This document shows, in pieces, positions 17,162-26,738 of a DNA stretch of 57,245 nucleotides; the stretch's first letter is position 1; every line of letters starts with the position of its first letter. Both the position numbers and the translations under genes were made by a program. Below the pieces are notes generated by a model, which searched no databases, was not told the DNA's origin, and saw only the letters and a list, made by a program, of their open reading frames with translations. The stretch covers positions 1-57,245 of the forward strand of contig NZ_RJUF01000016.1 in the NCBI RefSeq assembly GCF_024343775.1, read 5' to 3'. Source of the stretch: Lacihabitans soyangensis. GTDB taxonomy: Bacteria; Bacteroidota; Bacteroidia; Cytophagales; Spirosomataceae.

Positions 17162-18775
17162 CTACTTCCTTTTAATCTCAAATTCCACCCTACGGTTTTT
17201 GGCTTGGCCTTCTGTGGTAGCGTTTGAGGCTATAGGTTTAGATTCACCAAATCCAACACTTTTTACCCTGTCCATCGCTATTTTTTTCAAGACAAAATAA
17301 TCTCTAACGGCATCAGCTCTTTGTTGTGAAAGTCGTAAATTGGCCTCTTCTGAACCCACGTTGTCGGTATGTCCTTGAACCTCAATCACCATCGTAGGGT
17401 TTTGGTTCATAACGGCTATCATTCTGTCGAGTTCAAAAAACGATTCTGGCTCAAGAGCTGCTTGGCCAAATTTGAAGAAAATATTGTAAAGCTGTACAGT
17501 TACACCAGTTTGAATAGGAGCTATGGCCAAGTCGAGGTCTTTAATCTCTTTGAATCCTCCTTGGATGGTTAAGTCTATGTTTTTTGAGACGGGTATAAAG
17601 TCTCTGGCTTCGGCTCTTATGGCATATCTATTGCCATATGGAAGAGAAATTTTGTATTCCCCGGTCACTGGATTTGAGTCTGCTACTCCGAGTTCTTCTC
17701 CACTATCGAGGTCTTCGTATATTATTCTTGCTTCAGCGGGTTTTCCTGTTTTTTGGTCTTTTACAACTCCACTCAAAAGTATCGTCGGCGTAGGAGCAAG
17801 TATCGGAGTTTCATCCTTTTTATCTGTTTTTTCTTTAGTTTCTGCATTTTTTGAGGCCGTAAGTGCCGCATCGTCAGATGCTTTTTTTATCTCTTCTTTT
17901 AGCCTGATTTTGAATAGGTCAGACTTTCCAATGGCCTTGTTTTTACTCGACATGTAACCAAATTCACCAGAGGCTTCTATCGAAAAGTACATATCGTCTT
18001 TGTCAGAGTTTATATCTTTTCCGAGATTCACTGGTTTATTCCAGCCAGTCCAAGATTTACCTTTTCGTTTACTCACCCATATATCAAAGCCACCCTCGCC
18101 ACCTTTTCGGTCAGAAGCAAAATAAAGTGTGTTGTTATCAGCAGCCAAAAATGGGGTGGTTTCAGAAGCCGAGGTGTTCAAGTCACTGCCCAAACTCTCT
18201 GGCTTAGACCATTTTCCTGATTTATCCAAAAGGCTGATGTACAGGTCGTCTTCTTTTGAATTCTTTTTTTCGCTAAATGCCAAGATCAATACCTTTCCGC
18301 TATTACTCAAAAACGCCGTCAGGAACTGTCCTTTCACCATGGCGTCTAGTTTCGGTATGTCCAGTTTGTTGGGTTGTCCCCAAGTGGTTCCTTTCTTTTT
18401 GCATATCGAGATTCCAACCTCATCGGTTTTGCGGCCGTTGGCGTAAACGCCTCTTATAAGAGCTGTGTTACCGTCTGGAGTTATACTGAACAAATCGTTA
18501 TAACGGTCTTTGTTGATGGTATTGGCCATTTTGCGAGCAACAGCCCAACGTTTGTCGCTCATGAGGTCTGAGAACCACACGTCGTTACTACCGTCTTTGC
18601 CATAGTTGTTAGACGGATGGCTAACTCTTACAAAATAAAGGGTTTGTCCGTCGGGGGCTATCAATGGGTGAATTTCGCTATATTCGGTGTTCACCGCACC
18701 ACCAAGTGTTTCTACTTTTTGGGCAAATGATGTAAATGAATTTATGAAAAAGACAAACAGTAATAGAACTCTCAT
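17162..18775 (-). CDS. PD40 / carboxypeptidase-regulatory / OmpA-domain envelope protein
   Basis: A 537-residue protein. A signal peptide is followed by a PD40-type beta-propeller (about 30-285; repeats such as HPLIAPDGQTLYFVR, TPFLAADNNTLYFASDRKGG and DDMYFSIEASGEFGYMSS). A CarboxypepD_reg-like beta-sandwich (about 325-400) and a C-terminal OmpA peptidoglycan-binding domain (VEVQGHTDNVGSEEANLRLSQQRADAV) follow. This is close to the type IX secretion protein PorE, but the N-terminal TPR of PorE is absent. A wall-anchoring periplasmic role is likely. The family has many paralogues per genome, so a T9SS role is not certain. Confidence 0.87.
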   Translation of the reverse strand: MRVLLLFVFFINSFTSFAQKVETLGGAVNTEYSEIHPLIAPDGQTLYFVRVSHPSNNYGKDGSNDVWFSDLMSDKRWAVARKMANTINKDRYNDLFSITPDGNTALIRGVYANGRKTDEVGISICKKKGTTWGQPNKLDIPKLDAMVKGQFLTAFLSNSGKVLILAFSEKKNSKEDDLYISLLDKSGKWSKPESLGSDLNTSASETTPFLAADNNTLYFASDRKGGEGGFDIWVSKRKGKSWTGWNKPVNLGKDINSDKDDMYFSIEASGEFGYMSSKNKAIGKSDLFKIRLKEEIKKASDDAALTASKNAETKEKTDKKDETPILAPTPTILLSGVVKDQKTGKPAEARIIYEDLDSGEELGVADSNPVTGEYKISLPYGNRYAIRAEARDFIPVSKNIDLTIQGGFKEIKDLDLAIAPIQTGVTVQLYNIFFKFGQAALEPESFFELDRMIAVMNQNPTMVIEVQGHTDNVGSEEANLRLSQQRADAVRDYFVLKKIAMDRVKSVGFGESKPIASNATTEGQAKNRRVEFEIKRK

Positions 18776-18877
18776 GGGTGAATTGGTAATGTAAAGCCCG
18801 AATTTCGATATATGTTTAATACAAAAAAACGAATTTTGTTTTAAAGTATCAAACGGAAATTTCTTGCAAAAATTACC

Positions 18878-19897
18878 CTAGAAGGCTTTTACCGTTTCTA
18901 TAAAGCATTTTACTTTGTCTGGGTCGGTGTCAGGATAAACCCCATGACCAAGATTGGCTATGTAATTCTGCTTTCCAAATGCCGTGAGCATGGCTTTGGT
19001 GTGCCTTTCCACTTCGGATGTTGGTGCGTATAACACACATGGGTCTAGATTTCCCTGAAGAGTTTTGTTCGGTATTAGTTTACGAGATTCGGCAATGTCC
19101 ATGTTCCAATCCAGACCTACCACATTACAAGCTGTTTTTCCTATTTCTTCTCTTGCAAAAAATGCTCCTTTTGCAAAAACCGTTATGGGAGCCTCATCAA
19201 TGGCATCACAGATTTGTGCAATGTAAGGTAATGAAAATTCTCTATATTGTTCAGGTGAAAGTATACCCGCCCAGGAGTCGAAAATTTGAACGATATCTGC
19301 CCCGTGAACAATTTGAGCTTTAAGATAAGCCATGGTGGCATCTGTAATTCTCTGAAGCAAGGCGTGAGCCAATTCTGGCTCAGAATACATCATTTTTTTG
19401 GCTCTTGAAAAGGTCTTTGAGCCGTGACCTTCTACCATATAGCAAAATATAGTGAACGGTGCACCGGCAAAACCAATCAAGGGTACTCGTCCGTTTAACT
19501 CTTTTTTTACAATATCAAGGGCATCCAAAACATAAACCAAATGGTCAACTGGATTACCTTTTGAAAGCTTATCAAGGTCAGCTTTTGATTTTATTGTTTC
19601 CGGGAATATGGGCCCTTTGGATTCTATCATTTCATAGGGTAATCCCATGGCTTCTGGAACCACCAAAATATCAGAAAATATGATGGCTGCATCAACTCCT
19701 AAAATATCAACAGGTTGAATGGTGACCTCAGCGGCCATTTCAGGTGTAGTGGCCAGTTTTATAAAACTTCCGGCTTGTTCTCGCACTTTTCGGTATTCCG
19801 GCAATATCCTTCCTGCTTGACGCATCATCCAAACCGGAATTCTCTCTACTTGTTGGCCTTTAGCGGCTCTAAGCAATAAATCGTTCTGTAATTTCAT
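18878..19897 (-). CDS. hemE: Uroporphyrinogen decarboxylase
   Basis: A 339-residue cytosolic enzyme that converts uroporphyrinogen III to coproporphyrinogen III in heme synthesis. Signatures are [16 protein letters not shown] (from residue 21), [16 protein letters not shown], and the C-terminal [13 protein letters not shown]. Length fits the family. It is probably monocistronic: the upstream thioredoxin gene ends in its own terminator. Confidence 0.96.
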   Translation of the reverse strand: MKLQNDLLLRAAKGQQVERIPVWMMRQAGRILPEYRKVREQAGSFIKLATTPEMAAEVTIQPVDILGVDAAIIFSDILVVPEAMGLPYEMIESKGPIFPETIKSKADLDKLSKGNPVDHLVYVLDALDIVKKELNGRVPLIGFAGAPFTIFCYMVEGHGSKTFSRAKKMMYSEPELAHALLQRITDATMAYLKAQIVHGADIVQIFDSWAGILSPEQYREFSLPYIAQICDAIDEAPITVFAKGAFFAREEIGKTACNVVGLDWNMDIAESRKLIPNKTLQGNLDPCVLYAPTSEVERHTKAMLTAFGKQNYIANLGHGVYPDTDPDKVKCFIETVKAF

Positions 19898-19963
19898 ATC
19901 GCAAAATTACGCAGATAATTGTCTTTTGGATGTTTTTTTGATTGAAAAGATAAAACGCAGTGC

Positions 19964-19987
19964 AAAAAAAATGCCCCAAAAGGGGCA
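19964..19987 (-). terminator. Terminator of the thioredoxin-like gene
   Basis: TGCCCC and GGGGCA form a perfect 6-bp stem with a 4-nt loop, followed on the minus strand by eight Ts. Confidence 0.85.
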
Positions 19988-20013
19988 AGATTTTTTATTG
20001 TGTGTTTAGTGTT

Positions 20014-20493
20014 TTATCTGTTAATAGCTAATCCATCTTGTGTGCTTACAGGGTACAAGTTATGTTTTGCCTGTATTTTCTCAAGTTCTTTTTGCAAATA
20101 TCCCGGAGGATAAAAACCTTTAAATTTTCCTATTTGGCCATTTTTTGGGTCAAATACTATCATCGTAGGAAAAACGTCTACGGCAAATCGGTCTACTATT
20201 TCCATACCATCAAAGGTGTCAATGTCTACTTTGTATACAATGAAATTTTGGCTTAAATAATTTCCCAGCTCTTTGTCCGAAAAGGTCTCTTTGTCCAGTT
20301 TCTGACAAGGAGCACACCAAGCAGCCCAAAAATCTAGAATGATAGGCTTTCTCTGCTTTTTAGCTTCTCTTATCATGTTGTCGTAAGTGCCTTTGTAGAA
20401 ACTAAATCCGACTGGTTTGGCTTTAATGGCCTTGAAAGAAGATAACCCAACGAAGGTTACGGTTATTATTAAAAAAGCTACAAGTTTTTTCAT
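20014..20493 (-). CDS. Exported thioredoxin-fold protein
   Basis: A 159-residue thioredoxin-like protein with an N-terminal hydrophobic signal (KKLVAFLIITVTFVGLSSF) and the active site WAAWCAPCQK (Cys60, Cys63). The cis-Pro region is VDVFPTMIVF. It resembles the C-terminal domain of DsbD and periplasmic Thioredoxin_7 proteins, so a periplasmic disulfide-reducing role is inferred. Own terminator; no obvious operon partner. Confidence 0.88.
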   Translation of the reverse strand: MKKLVAFLIITVTFVGLSSFKAIKAKPVGFSFYKGTYDNMIREAKKQRKPIILDFWAAWCAPCQKLDKETFSDKELGNYLSQNFIVYKVDIDTFDGMEIVDRFAVDVFPTMIVFDPKNGQIGKFKGFYPPGYLQKELEKIQAKHNLYPVSTQDGLAINR

Positions 20494-20618
20494 TTTTTTT
20501 GAATTTTACTCATTTACGGAAGGTCAAAAACCCTGCCATAGGATGCCAATAGTGTAAAAAAACTTAATAAACTGTACTTCTTAATTTGTAAGTGACTGGT
20601 ATTTAGTTGTTTGTGAAT

Positions 20619-20650
20619 AAAAAAAAGTCTAATATTTTTAATACTAGACT
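20619..20650 (-). terminator. Terminator of ilvE
   Basis: AGTCTA pairs with TAGACT and continues with one mismatch into TATT/AATA; on the minus strand a run of about eight Ts follows. It starts some 25 bp after the ilvE stop. Confidence 0.75.
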
Positions 20651-20675
20651 TTTCTGTTTATTGTAAAAAGACTAT

Positions 20676-21743
20676 TTAAACCTTCCAAACCCAACCGAAA
20701 GTATCAGCTACTTTTCCAGTTCTTATTGCATTAAGGGCATCTTTTAATTTACTTGAGACCGAATCGTGAGTAATGGCTGGCAAAACATAATCATTGCCTT
20801 CAAAGCCTATAGCTGCGAAGGGAGATACTACTACCGCAGTGCCTGCTCCAAAAACCTCAGTAACAGAGCCATCCGCAATACCTTCGATTATTTCAACTAC
20901 GGGTACTTTTCTTTCTTCAACTTCAATATCCATAGACTTGGCCAACTGAATAAGCGTATCTCTAGTAATACCTTTCAGGATAGTTGTACTTACTGCCGGT
21001 GTTATTATTTTGCCTTCTTTGACAAACATAACGTTCATAGTGCCCGACTCCTCAAAATATTTGTGTTCTATGGCATCCGTCCAAAGTAACTGGGTATAAC
21101 CTTGCTCGGCAGCCAGTTTAGCAGGGTAAAGTGAAGATGCATAGTTACCAGCACATTTTGCATATCCAACACCACCCGGAGCAGCTCTGATAAACTCAGT
21201 CTCTACTTTTACTTTGGGTGGTGTAGAGTAATATTTTCCCGCAGGACTCATGATAATCATGAATCTGTAGTTTTGAGAAGGTCTTACGCCCAAGTACACG
21301 TCACTTGCAAACATAAAAGGTCTCAAATACAAAGAGTTGTCTTCGCCTTTGGGTACCCAAGCTGCATCTATTCTTAACAATTCTTCCAAACCACCGATGA
21401 AGATTTCTTCCGGTACCTGAGCCATACACATTCTTTCGGCTGATATATTAAAACGTTTGAAGTTTTCTAATGGTCTAAACATCAACACTTCGTCGTCTTC
21501 GTTTTTGAAAGCTTTCATCCCCTCAAAAATAGACTGGCCGTAATGCAGCGACGCCAGTGCTGGATTGTAGGCGATGTCGCCATAAGGCACAATTTCAGGA
21601 GTTTGCCACACACCATTGACGCAGTCTGCAACCAGCATGTGGTCGGTAAATAGTGTACCAAACGCAATATTGTTTGGGTCTAATTGATTAATTCTGCTTT
21701 GCTCAGTTCGCCTGATTTTGATGTTCATTGTTGCCGTTTCCAT
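20676..21743 (-). CDS. ilvE: Branched-chain amino-acid aminotransferase
   Basis: A 355-residue fold-type IV PLP enzyme for the last step of Val, Leu and Ile synthesis, or the first of their breakdown. The PLP lysine is Lys196 in GGVGYAKCAGN. YGQSIFEGMKAF and EESGTMNVMFV are typical of class IIIa/BCAT2-like enzymes. The first Met (21743) or the Met at residue 6 could be the start; either leaves the fold whole. Upstream and downstream hairpins make it a single-gene unit. Confidence 0.93.
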   Translation of the reverse strand: METATMNIKIRRTEQSRINQLDPNNIAFGTLFTDHMLVADCVNGVWQTPEIVPYGDIAYNPALASLHYGQSIFEGMKAFKNEDDEVLMFRPLENFKRFNISAERMCMAQVPEEIFIGGLEELLRIDAAWVPKGEDNSLYLRPFMFASDVYLGVRPSQNYRFMIIMSPAGKYYSTPPKVKVETEFIRAAPGGVGYAKCAGNYASSLYPAKLAAEQGYTQLLWTDAIEHKYFEESGTMNVMFVKEGKIITPAVSTTILKGITRDTLIQLAKSMDIEVEERKVPVVEIIEGIADGSVTEVFGAGTAVVVSPFAAIGFEGNDYVLPAITHDSVSSKLKDALNAIRTGKVADTFGWVWKV

Positions 21744-21828
21744 TGTACCTTGTTATATTAGAGTTTGCAAGTTATTTATTTTTTTTAAATTAGTTGTCAA
21801 AGCAAGTAATTTTTCTAAAAAAATAAGG

Positions 21829-21863
21829 CAAAAAAAATGCCCGAATTTGATTTTCAGGCATTT
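21829..21863 (-). terminator. Terminator of the S41 protease gene
   Basis: AAATGCC (835-841 of the 21 kb block) pairs with GGCATTT (857-863 of the same block), with a 15-nt loop and a T-run on the minus strand. Confidence 0.75.
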
Positions 21864-21876
21864 AAATTTAGTTTTT

Positions 21877-23292
21877 TTATTTCTGACCGGGCAGTTTATC
21901 AACAAACATATCTCGTATTTCCAGTTTGGGATTATCCAGTGGATAGGCTGTGTTCAGAACGTCTACCTTCTTTGTACCTTTTACACGTGCATTTGCATTG
22001 GTTGTATTAGCAGATATACCTGTAATTTGTTTGATGGCTACTGAAAGCAAAGTTTCGTTTTCGTCTCCAAAAGGTAAGAATGGTATAGCATTGTCTGCAA
22101 CTTTAAAGTTTGGAGTAAAACCGTCTTTACCACCATATTCTGACTGACCCAAAGAGTTAACGGTTCTCAAAACAATCGGTTGCATTCCCCATTTCCATCT
22201 TTTTTTATCGTCAGATAAAGTTATAGAACCTACATTTTTACCATAGGTATTGTCACCAATCAATATTACATCCATATAAGGTTTTAGGTTGTTTATGATC
22301 AACTCACTGGCTGAGGCTGTTCCTTTGGAAGTAAGAACAAAAACTCTATTCAAGGTACCCAAATTGTTAGGTTCATTAAGCCAATCGGTATCAAATACAT
22401 CGTTGCCGTATTTGCTTTTGTAAGCTTTTGTTAGTTCAGTATTCCATTCTTGTTTGCTCATTAAAGTACCTGGTTTCAGGTTTTTAACTATTAGCGAACT
22501 GATAATATCTGATGAAGAAATATAGCCACCACCATTGTACCTTAAGTCGAGGACCAATTCGTTTACTCCTTTGGCTTTGAATTCTTTGAATACATTTCTT
22601 ATGTCTGAATCAAACTGAGTAAGGAATTGTAAATAAACCAAGTATCCAATTTTCTTATTTCCTTTTTCAATAATAGAATAGTGCTGGATAGGATTGGTTT
22701 GTACTTCTGCTTTCACAACATCGACCGTTTTCGTATTGGCGATAATTTCTGAACCATTGTAGTCACCCATTGTAAATTTCAGATTATCTGTTGAAAAAGC
22801 AGCATTGTAATTTTCGGGGGTTAACTCGTTACCATTTACTTTCACAATGAAATCTCCTCTCTTTAAACCGGCTTTGTCCGCTGGTGAGCCTTTCAAAGCG
22901 TAGGCTACAGAAAGTGCCACTTTGGTTTTGGCAGTGTTGGAGTAGAAAGGTGTAAAACGAATTCCAACCACTTTGTTTACACCCTGTAATGAAGCTGTTA
23001 GTTCTGCCACGTCTTCTTGAATCCAAGAAAATCTATCTAATTCACCTGGTTTTATAAGCAATGACTCGAAATAATCTGCTGGAGACAATTTGTTGTTAGT
23101 ACTTGCTTTGGCAGTAAGTTGATTTTCCCAGAGATAATAACTTTTCATGGTGTCATATATCCAACCATTTACCTCGGCGTTTGGGTTGGTGGTGCTGGTG
23201 GTGTCCTCAGTTTTTGGAAAAACTTCAGTGAGTTTTTTACAGGAAAATGAGACTGAAACCAATAAAATAAAACCCCAATATTTGATTTTCAT
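21877..23292 (-). CDS. S41-family (CtpA/Tsp-like) serine protease, lipoprotein
   Basis: A protein of about 471 residues. A lipoprotein signal (MKIKYWGFILLVSVSFSC, Cys18) is followed by an N-terminal helical region, a PDZ-type domain (KGSPADKAGLKRGDFIVKVN) and a tail-specific protease domain. Catalytic Ser327 (GTASASE) and Lys352 (TYGKN) are 25 residues apart, as in E. coli Tsp (Ser430/Lys455). The start is set at MKIKYW because the signal begins there; the earlier Met at 23385 adds a spurious 31 residues. It is divergent from menD and likely cleaves unfolded or C-terminally tagged envelope proteins. Confidence 0.92.
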   Translation of the reverse strand: MKIKYWGFILLVSVSFSCKKLTEVFPKTEDTTSTTNPNAEVNGWIYDTMKSYYLWENQLTAKASTNNKLSPADYFESLLIKPGELDRFSWIQEDVAELTASLQGVNKVVGIRFTPFYSNTAKTKVALSVAYALKGSPADKAGLKRGDFIVKVNGNELTPENYNAAFSTDNLKFTMGDYNGSEIIANTKTVDVVKAEVQTNPIQHYSIIEKGNKKIGYLVYLQFLTQFDSDIRNVFKEFKAKGVNELVLDLRYNGGGYISSSDIISSLIVKNLKPGTLMSKQEWNTELTKAYKSKYGNDVFDTDWLNEPNNLGTLNRVFVLTSKGTASASELIINNLKPYMDVILIGDNTYGKNVGSITLSDDKKRWKWGMQPIVLRTVNSLGQSEYGGKDGFTPNFKVADNAIPFLPFGDENETLLSVAIKQITGISANTTNANARVKGTKKVDVLNTAYPLDNPKLEIRDMFVDKLPGQK

Positions 23293-23414
23293 TTGATAAA
23301 TGTGTTTTTCAATTATACGTAAAACTAACCACAAAAGTTGTTCCGTCTTTTTATTAAAGATGGAAATTATAGAAAAACGAAACAAAAGTCAAGACCTTTT
23401 GGTATTTCTTACGC

Positions 23415-23451
23415 TTTTTGAACAACAAAACAGTCTATAAGTTTAACTTTG
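23415..23451 (+). promoter_or_regulatory. Candidate menD promoter
   Basis: TTTTTG (23415-23420) and TAACTTTG (23444-23451) resemble the Bacteroidota sigma-A boxes TTTG and TAnnTTTG. The spacing of 23 bp is slightly longer than the usual 19-21. The -7 box ends 20 bp before the menD ATG. Confidence 0.45.
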
Positions 23452-23470
23452 TAAAAAATATTCTTGAAAA

Positions 23471-25165
23471 ATGCCCTTGCTCGAACCGCTGTATAATATT
23501 GTAGAATTGTGTGCATTACATGGTATAAGTGATGCCATCATTTGTCCGGGTTCCCGAAGTGCAGCACTTACTTTGGCTTTTGCAAGAAATTCCAGAATAA
23601 GGACACGAGTTATTGCGGATGAACGTTCGGCGGCTTTTGTGGCTTTGGGAATGGCCATGCAATCAGGTGACACAGTTGCCTTGGTGTGTACGTCGGGTTC
23701 AGCGGCACTTAATTTCGCTCCAGCCATAGCGGAGGCTTATTTTCAGGAAATTCCACTATTAATTCTTACGGCAGATAGGCCACCCGAGTGGATTCATCAA
23801 TACGACGGTCAGACTATTTTTCAAGAAAATATTTATGGCAAACATGTTAAGAAAGCGTATAATCTGCCCGTAGATTATAACCACAAAGATGCACAGTGGC
23901 AAATGCAGCGATTAGCCAATGAAGCTATTCATCTTTGCCAGTCTGTTCCCAAAGGCCCTGTGCATGTAAATGTACCCATTCGAGAACCTTTTTATCCGGA
24001 GGGAAATGAACGGGTTTTTCCGATTGTTCAGCAGGTTTATTTTATTCCCCAAAAGGCTGTATTGTCATCAGAGGCATGGGTAGATTTGCTTGATATTTGG
24101 CAAAAATCAGAACGAAAATTGATTGCGATTGGCCAAAATTCGGAGGATTTGAATGAGGAATTAAGTGGATTGTCAGTGGAAGAAGGTGTGGTGGTGCTGG
24201 CGGATATTATTTCAAATGTAGGTGTGGAAGAAAAAATAAGTAGTCACGATGTTTTTTTATCCAAAGCCCAAAATCTTAAACCTGATTTATTGATTACGGT
24301 GGGTAAGTCTTTTATTTCCAAGGGTTTTAAGCAATATATCAGAAACCATAAACCAAGCTATCACTGGCATATACAACCTCATCCTGACCTCATAGACCCC
24401 ACACAGTCCATTAGTCATAAAATCGAGGTTTCGGCTAAGTATTTTTTCAAGGAATTGCTCGAGACCACAGATTTGCAAAAACTCAAAACTGGAGATGAGG
24501 AAGAAGAAAATGACTATTTTCTGGAATGGAGTGGCCTAAAGGAAGTTTCATTAAGATATTTAAATAAATTTCTAAATAATGTGGACTTTGGAGAGCTCAA
24601 GGCAATTGCTATGTTGTTAGAAAGTCTGTCTGCCGACTTTGTCTTGCATTTGGGGAACAGTATGCCGGTTCGTTATGCCAATATTCTGGGTGGAATATCT
24701 AAAGAAGGATTCGAAGTAAGTGCCAATAGGGGTACAAGTGGAATAGACGGAATCGTTAGCACTGCCATCGGTCAGGCACTAAAGACTACAAAAACCGTTG
24801 TCTGTTTGGTAGGAGATGTCTCTTTCTTTTATGATAGCAATGCCTTGTTTTTTGGTGAATTGCCTCAAAATTTAAGGATAGTCATGATTAACAACGGTGG
24901 TGGGAATATCTTCAGGATCATTGATGGTCCCTCAAAACAAGATGAGTTAGAAAGTCATTTTGTTACCTCACAAACCCGCACGGCAGAAAGTTTGGCGATG
25001 GAATCAGGTATTCGATATTTAAAAGCTACCAACATGATTGAGATGGCCGAGGGCTTGGAAATAATAACAAAGGGCGACCCGAGAGCCGCCCTTCTTGAGG
25101 TTTTTACCGACGGCCAAGCGGACGCCGAAATATTTAAAGCCTTAAAGGCAGGATTTATTTTATAA
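23471..25165 (+). CDS. menD: SEPHCHC synthase (menaquinone synthesis)
   Basis: A 564-residue ThDP enzyme that joins isochorismate and 2-oxoglutarate to give SEPHCHC, the first committed step of classical menaquinone synthesis. Features are ICPGSRSAALTLAF (25-38), the cofactor Glu51 in ADERSAAF, and the ThDP/Mg site GDVSFFYDSNALF with INNGGGNIF. No other men genes are in the window. Its last 11 bp overlap the end of the convergent LolA-like gene. Confidence 0.95.
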   Translation: MPLLEPLYNIVELCALHGISDAIICPGSRSAALTLAFARNSRIRTRVIADERSAAFVALGMAMQSGDTVALVCTSGSAALNFAPAIAEAYFQEIPLLILTADRPPEWIHQYDGQTIFQENIYGKHVKKAYNLPVDYNHKDAQWQMQRLANEAIHLCQSVPKGPVHVNVPIREPFYPEGNERVFPIVQQVYFIPQKAVLSSEAWVDLLDIWQKSERKLIAIGQNSEDLNEELSGLSVEEGVVVLADIISNVGVEEKISSHDVFLSKAQNLKPDLLITVGKSFISKGFKQYIRNHKPSYHWHIQPHPDLIDPTQSISHKIEVSAKYFFKELLETTDLQKLKTGDEEEENDYFLEWSGLKEVSLRYLNKFLNNVDFGELKAIAMLLESLSADFVLHLGNSMPVRYANILGGISKEGFEVSANRGTSGIDGIVSTAIGQALKTTKTVVCLVGDVSFFYDSNALFFGELPQNLRIVMINNGGGNIFRIIDGPSKQDELESHFVTSQTRTAESLAMESGIRYLKATNMIEMAEGLEIITKGDPRAALLEVFTDGQADAEIFKALKAGFIL

Positions 25166-25877
25166 AAGAAACACCTTGTGTTGGGTTTTCAAGAACCCAC
25201 TCCGTACTAACCGCCGTAGCCTTTTTATCTTTGGTGTTGATGTAGGTCGATTCTACTGGAAGTTTAACTCCAAGCTTGGTGTCAGCATATTTTTTATGGT
25301 CCAGTGTATGCGTTACACCGTTAATAATCCACACTTCCCTTACTAACATTCCATTTGATTTATCAAAAAAGTATTCTCTTTTGATGCCAGTTTTTTCTAA
25401 GGTCAATTTCGAGGTATTGGCACCCTCAACCGTGGCATCTACAACTGATCCCACGAGTTTATAGCCTTTGTCCTCAAAATTATAAAATGGCATTAAGCCA
25501 TCCTTTACTTCGAGCATCAAATCCCCTTTCTCTTTGTCATTGAGGTCTTTGGTAGTGTATGAAGGAGCTTTGTCACGACTACCCATCGGAATCTTCAGCC
25601 AACCAGCATTTCCATTCAAAACATAATAAAAGTCTCTGTCTAAAATGGATTTTTTCCTTGAAAATTTATTTTCATCGCTCGCTATGGTTACTTCTTCGTT
25701 AAAATCGGTAGCTGCATTGGCCTTATATGCTCTTTTGTATTGAAAAGTATTTATAGACGAAATTTTGTCTTCGCCACCTACGGCAGCAAGAAATTTGTTA
25801 ATCACTTCAGCTGCTGTTTGAGCTTCGGCAAATAACGGTAATATGGCCATTAAAATAAAAGTGCTTATTTTCTTCAT
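25155..25877 (-). CDS. LolA-like outer-membrane lipoprotein-sorting family protein
   Basis: A 240-residue protein with a cleavable signal (MKKISTFILMAILPLFAEAQ), then a LolA/LolB-like half-barrel. It begins AAEVINKFLAAVGGEDKISSINTFQYKR and continues with alternating strands including GNAGWLKIPMG and KREYFFDKSNGMLVREV. Unlike true LolA it is not linked to the lol genes. It likely binds a lipid or lipoprotein in the periplasm. It converges on menD with an 11-bp overlap. Confidence 0.7.
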   Translation of the reverse strand: MKKISTFILMAILPLFAEAQTAAEVINKFLAAVGGEDKISSINTFQYKRAYKANAATDFNEEVTIASDENKFSRKKSILDRDFYYVLNGNAGWLKIPMGSRDKAPSYTTKDLNDKEKGDLMLEVKDGLMPFYNFEDKGYKLVGSVVDATVEGANTSKLTLEKTGIKREYFFDKSNGMLVREVWIINGVTHTLDHKKYADTKLGVKLPVESTYINTKDKKATAVSTEWVLENPTQGVSFIK

Positions 25878-26113
25878 TGTTGTTGTATTATTTGGTTCAA
25901 ATGTAAAGGCAATTTTTGGATTTACATTTCATGAATGTTTTCTTTAACTTACCATTAACGCAATTTTTGCATGACTTATTGACTAAAAATTGGATATTTT
26001 ATCAAATAAACGAGGTGTTGGTAAGGAATAAAAAGTATCTGAAAGCTAACAAGTGTTTGAAATTAATTATTAAATTTGGAAGGATTTATTTGAACATCTA
26101 ACCCTTACATAAA

Positions 26114-26653
26114 ATGAAAAAAACTATTATCGGCGTTTCAGTCGGAGCAATTATCTTGTTTATTTGGCAGTTTATTTCTTGGTCAGCTGTAAATCTACAT
26201 TCTAACTCTCAACAGTACACACCTAAACAAACTGAGATTTTGAAATATCTAGGTGATAACCTAGAGGAAGGTTTTTATTATTTGCCAGGCTCAGCACCAG
26301 GTACTTCTGCTGAGGACGTACAGAAACAATGGGAAGAAAACAATGGTAAGCCTTGGGCTCAAATTTATTATCACAAAGCCATGAGCACTGCCATGACTAT
26401 GAATTTGGTAAGAGGTTTGGTTGTAGATTTATTAGCTGTTTTTCTTTTGGTTTTCATGATACAGAAAATGGGCAATGCAAGTTTTCAAACCATTGTTCTC
26501 TCGTCTTTGTCAGTGGGATTAATAGGTTATTTGTCAGTCACTTATGTCAACTCTATATGGTTCCAAACCAAAACCCTTATTGATTTGCTCGATGCGGTAG
26601 TAAGTTGGGGTGCCATAGGCCTTTGGTTGGGATTTTGGTTAAGAAAAAAATAA
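26114..26653 (+). CDS. Conserved membrane protein, unknown function
   Basis: A 179-residue protein. It has an N-terminal transmembrane helix (about 5-25), an extracytoplasmic region of about 70 residues (YLPGSAPGTSAEDVQKQWEE), then three helices in the C-terminal half, ending GLWLGFWLRKK. I do not recognise a named family. A bidirectional terminator follows directly. The spacer upstream (25878-26113) contains a 61-codon open frame that I reject as unsupported. Confidence 0.7.
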   Translation: MKKTIIGVSVGAIILFIWQFISWSAVNLHSNSQQYTPKQTEILKYLGDNLEEGFYYLPGSAPGTSAEDVQKQWEENNGKPWAQIYYHKAMSTAMTMNLVRGLVVDLLAVFLLVFMIQKMGNASFQTIVLSSLSVGLIGYLSVTYVNSIWFQTKTLIDLLDAVVSWGAIGLWLGFWLRKK

Positions 26654-26675
26654 TTTTTGAAATAAACTGAGTATA

Positions 26676-26702
26676 AAAAAAGGAGCGAACGCTCCTTTTT
26701 TT
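26676..26702. terminator. Bidirectional terminator
   Basis: GGAGCG-AA-CGCTCC, flanked by an A-run on the left and a T-run on the right, between the plus-strand membrane protein and the minus-strand tgt. Confidence 0.9.
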
Positions 26703-26738
26703 ATGAAAATCACTTTCAATCTTGGGAAGAAATTTTCC

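Noticed and set aside
17523-17957. 144-codon plus-strand frame opposite the OmpA-domain gene
   Set aside because: Shadow of the real minus-strand gene with no signals of its own.
19902-19909. TAATTTTG on the minus strand as a hemE promoter box
   Set aside because: It lies only a few bases before the ATG and has no -33 partner; it would need a leaderless message.
25916-26101. 61-codon plus-strand frame before the membrane protein at 26114
   Set aside because: No recognisable features and no start signal; it fills an AT-rich spacer by chance.
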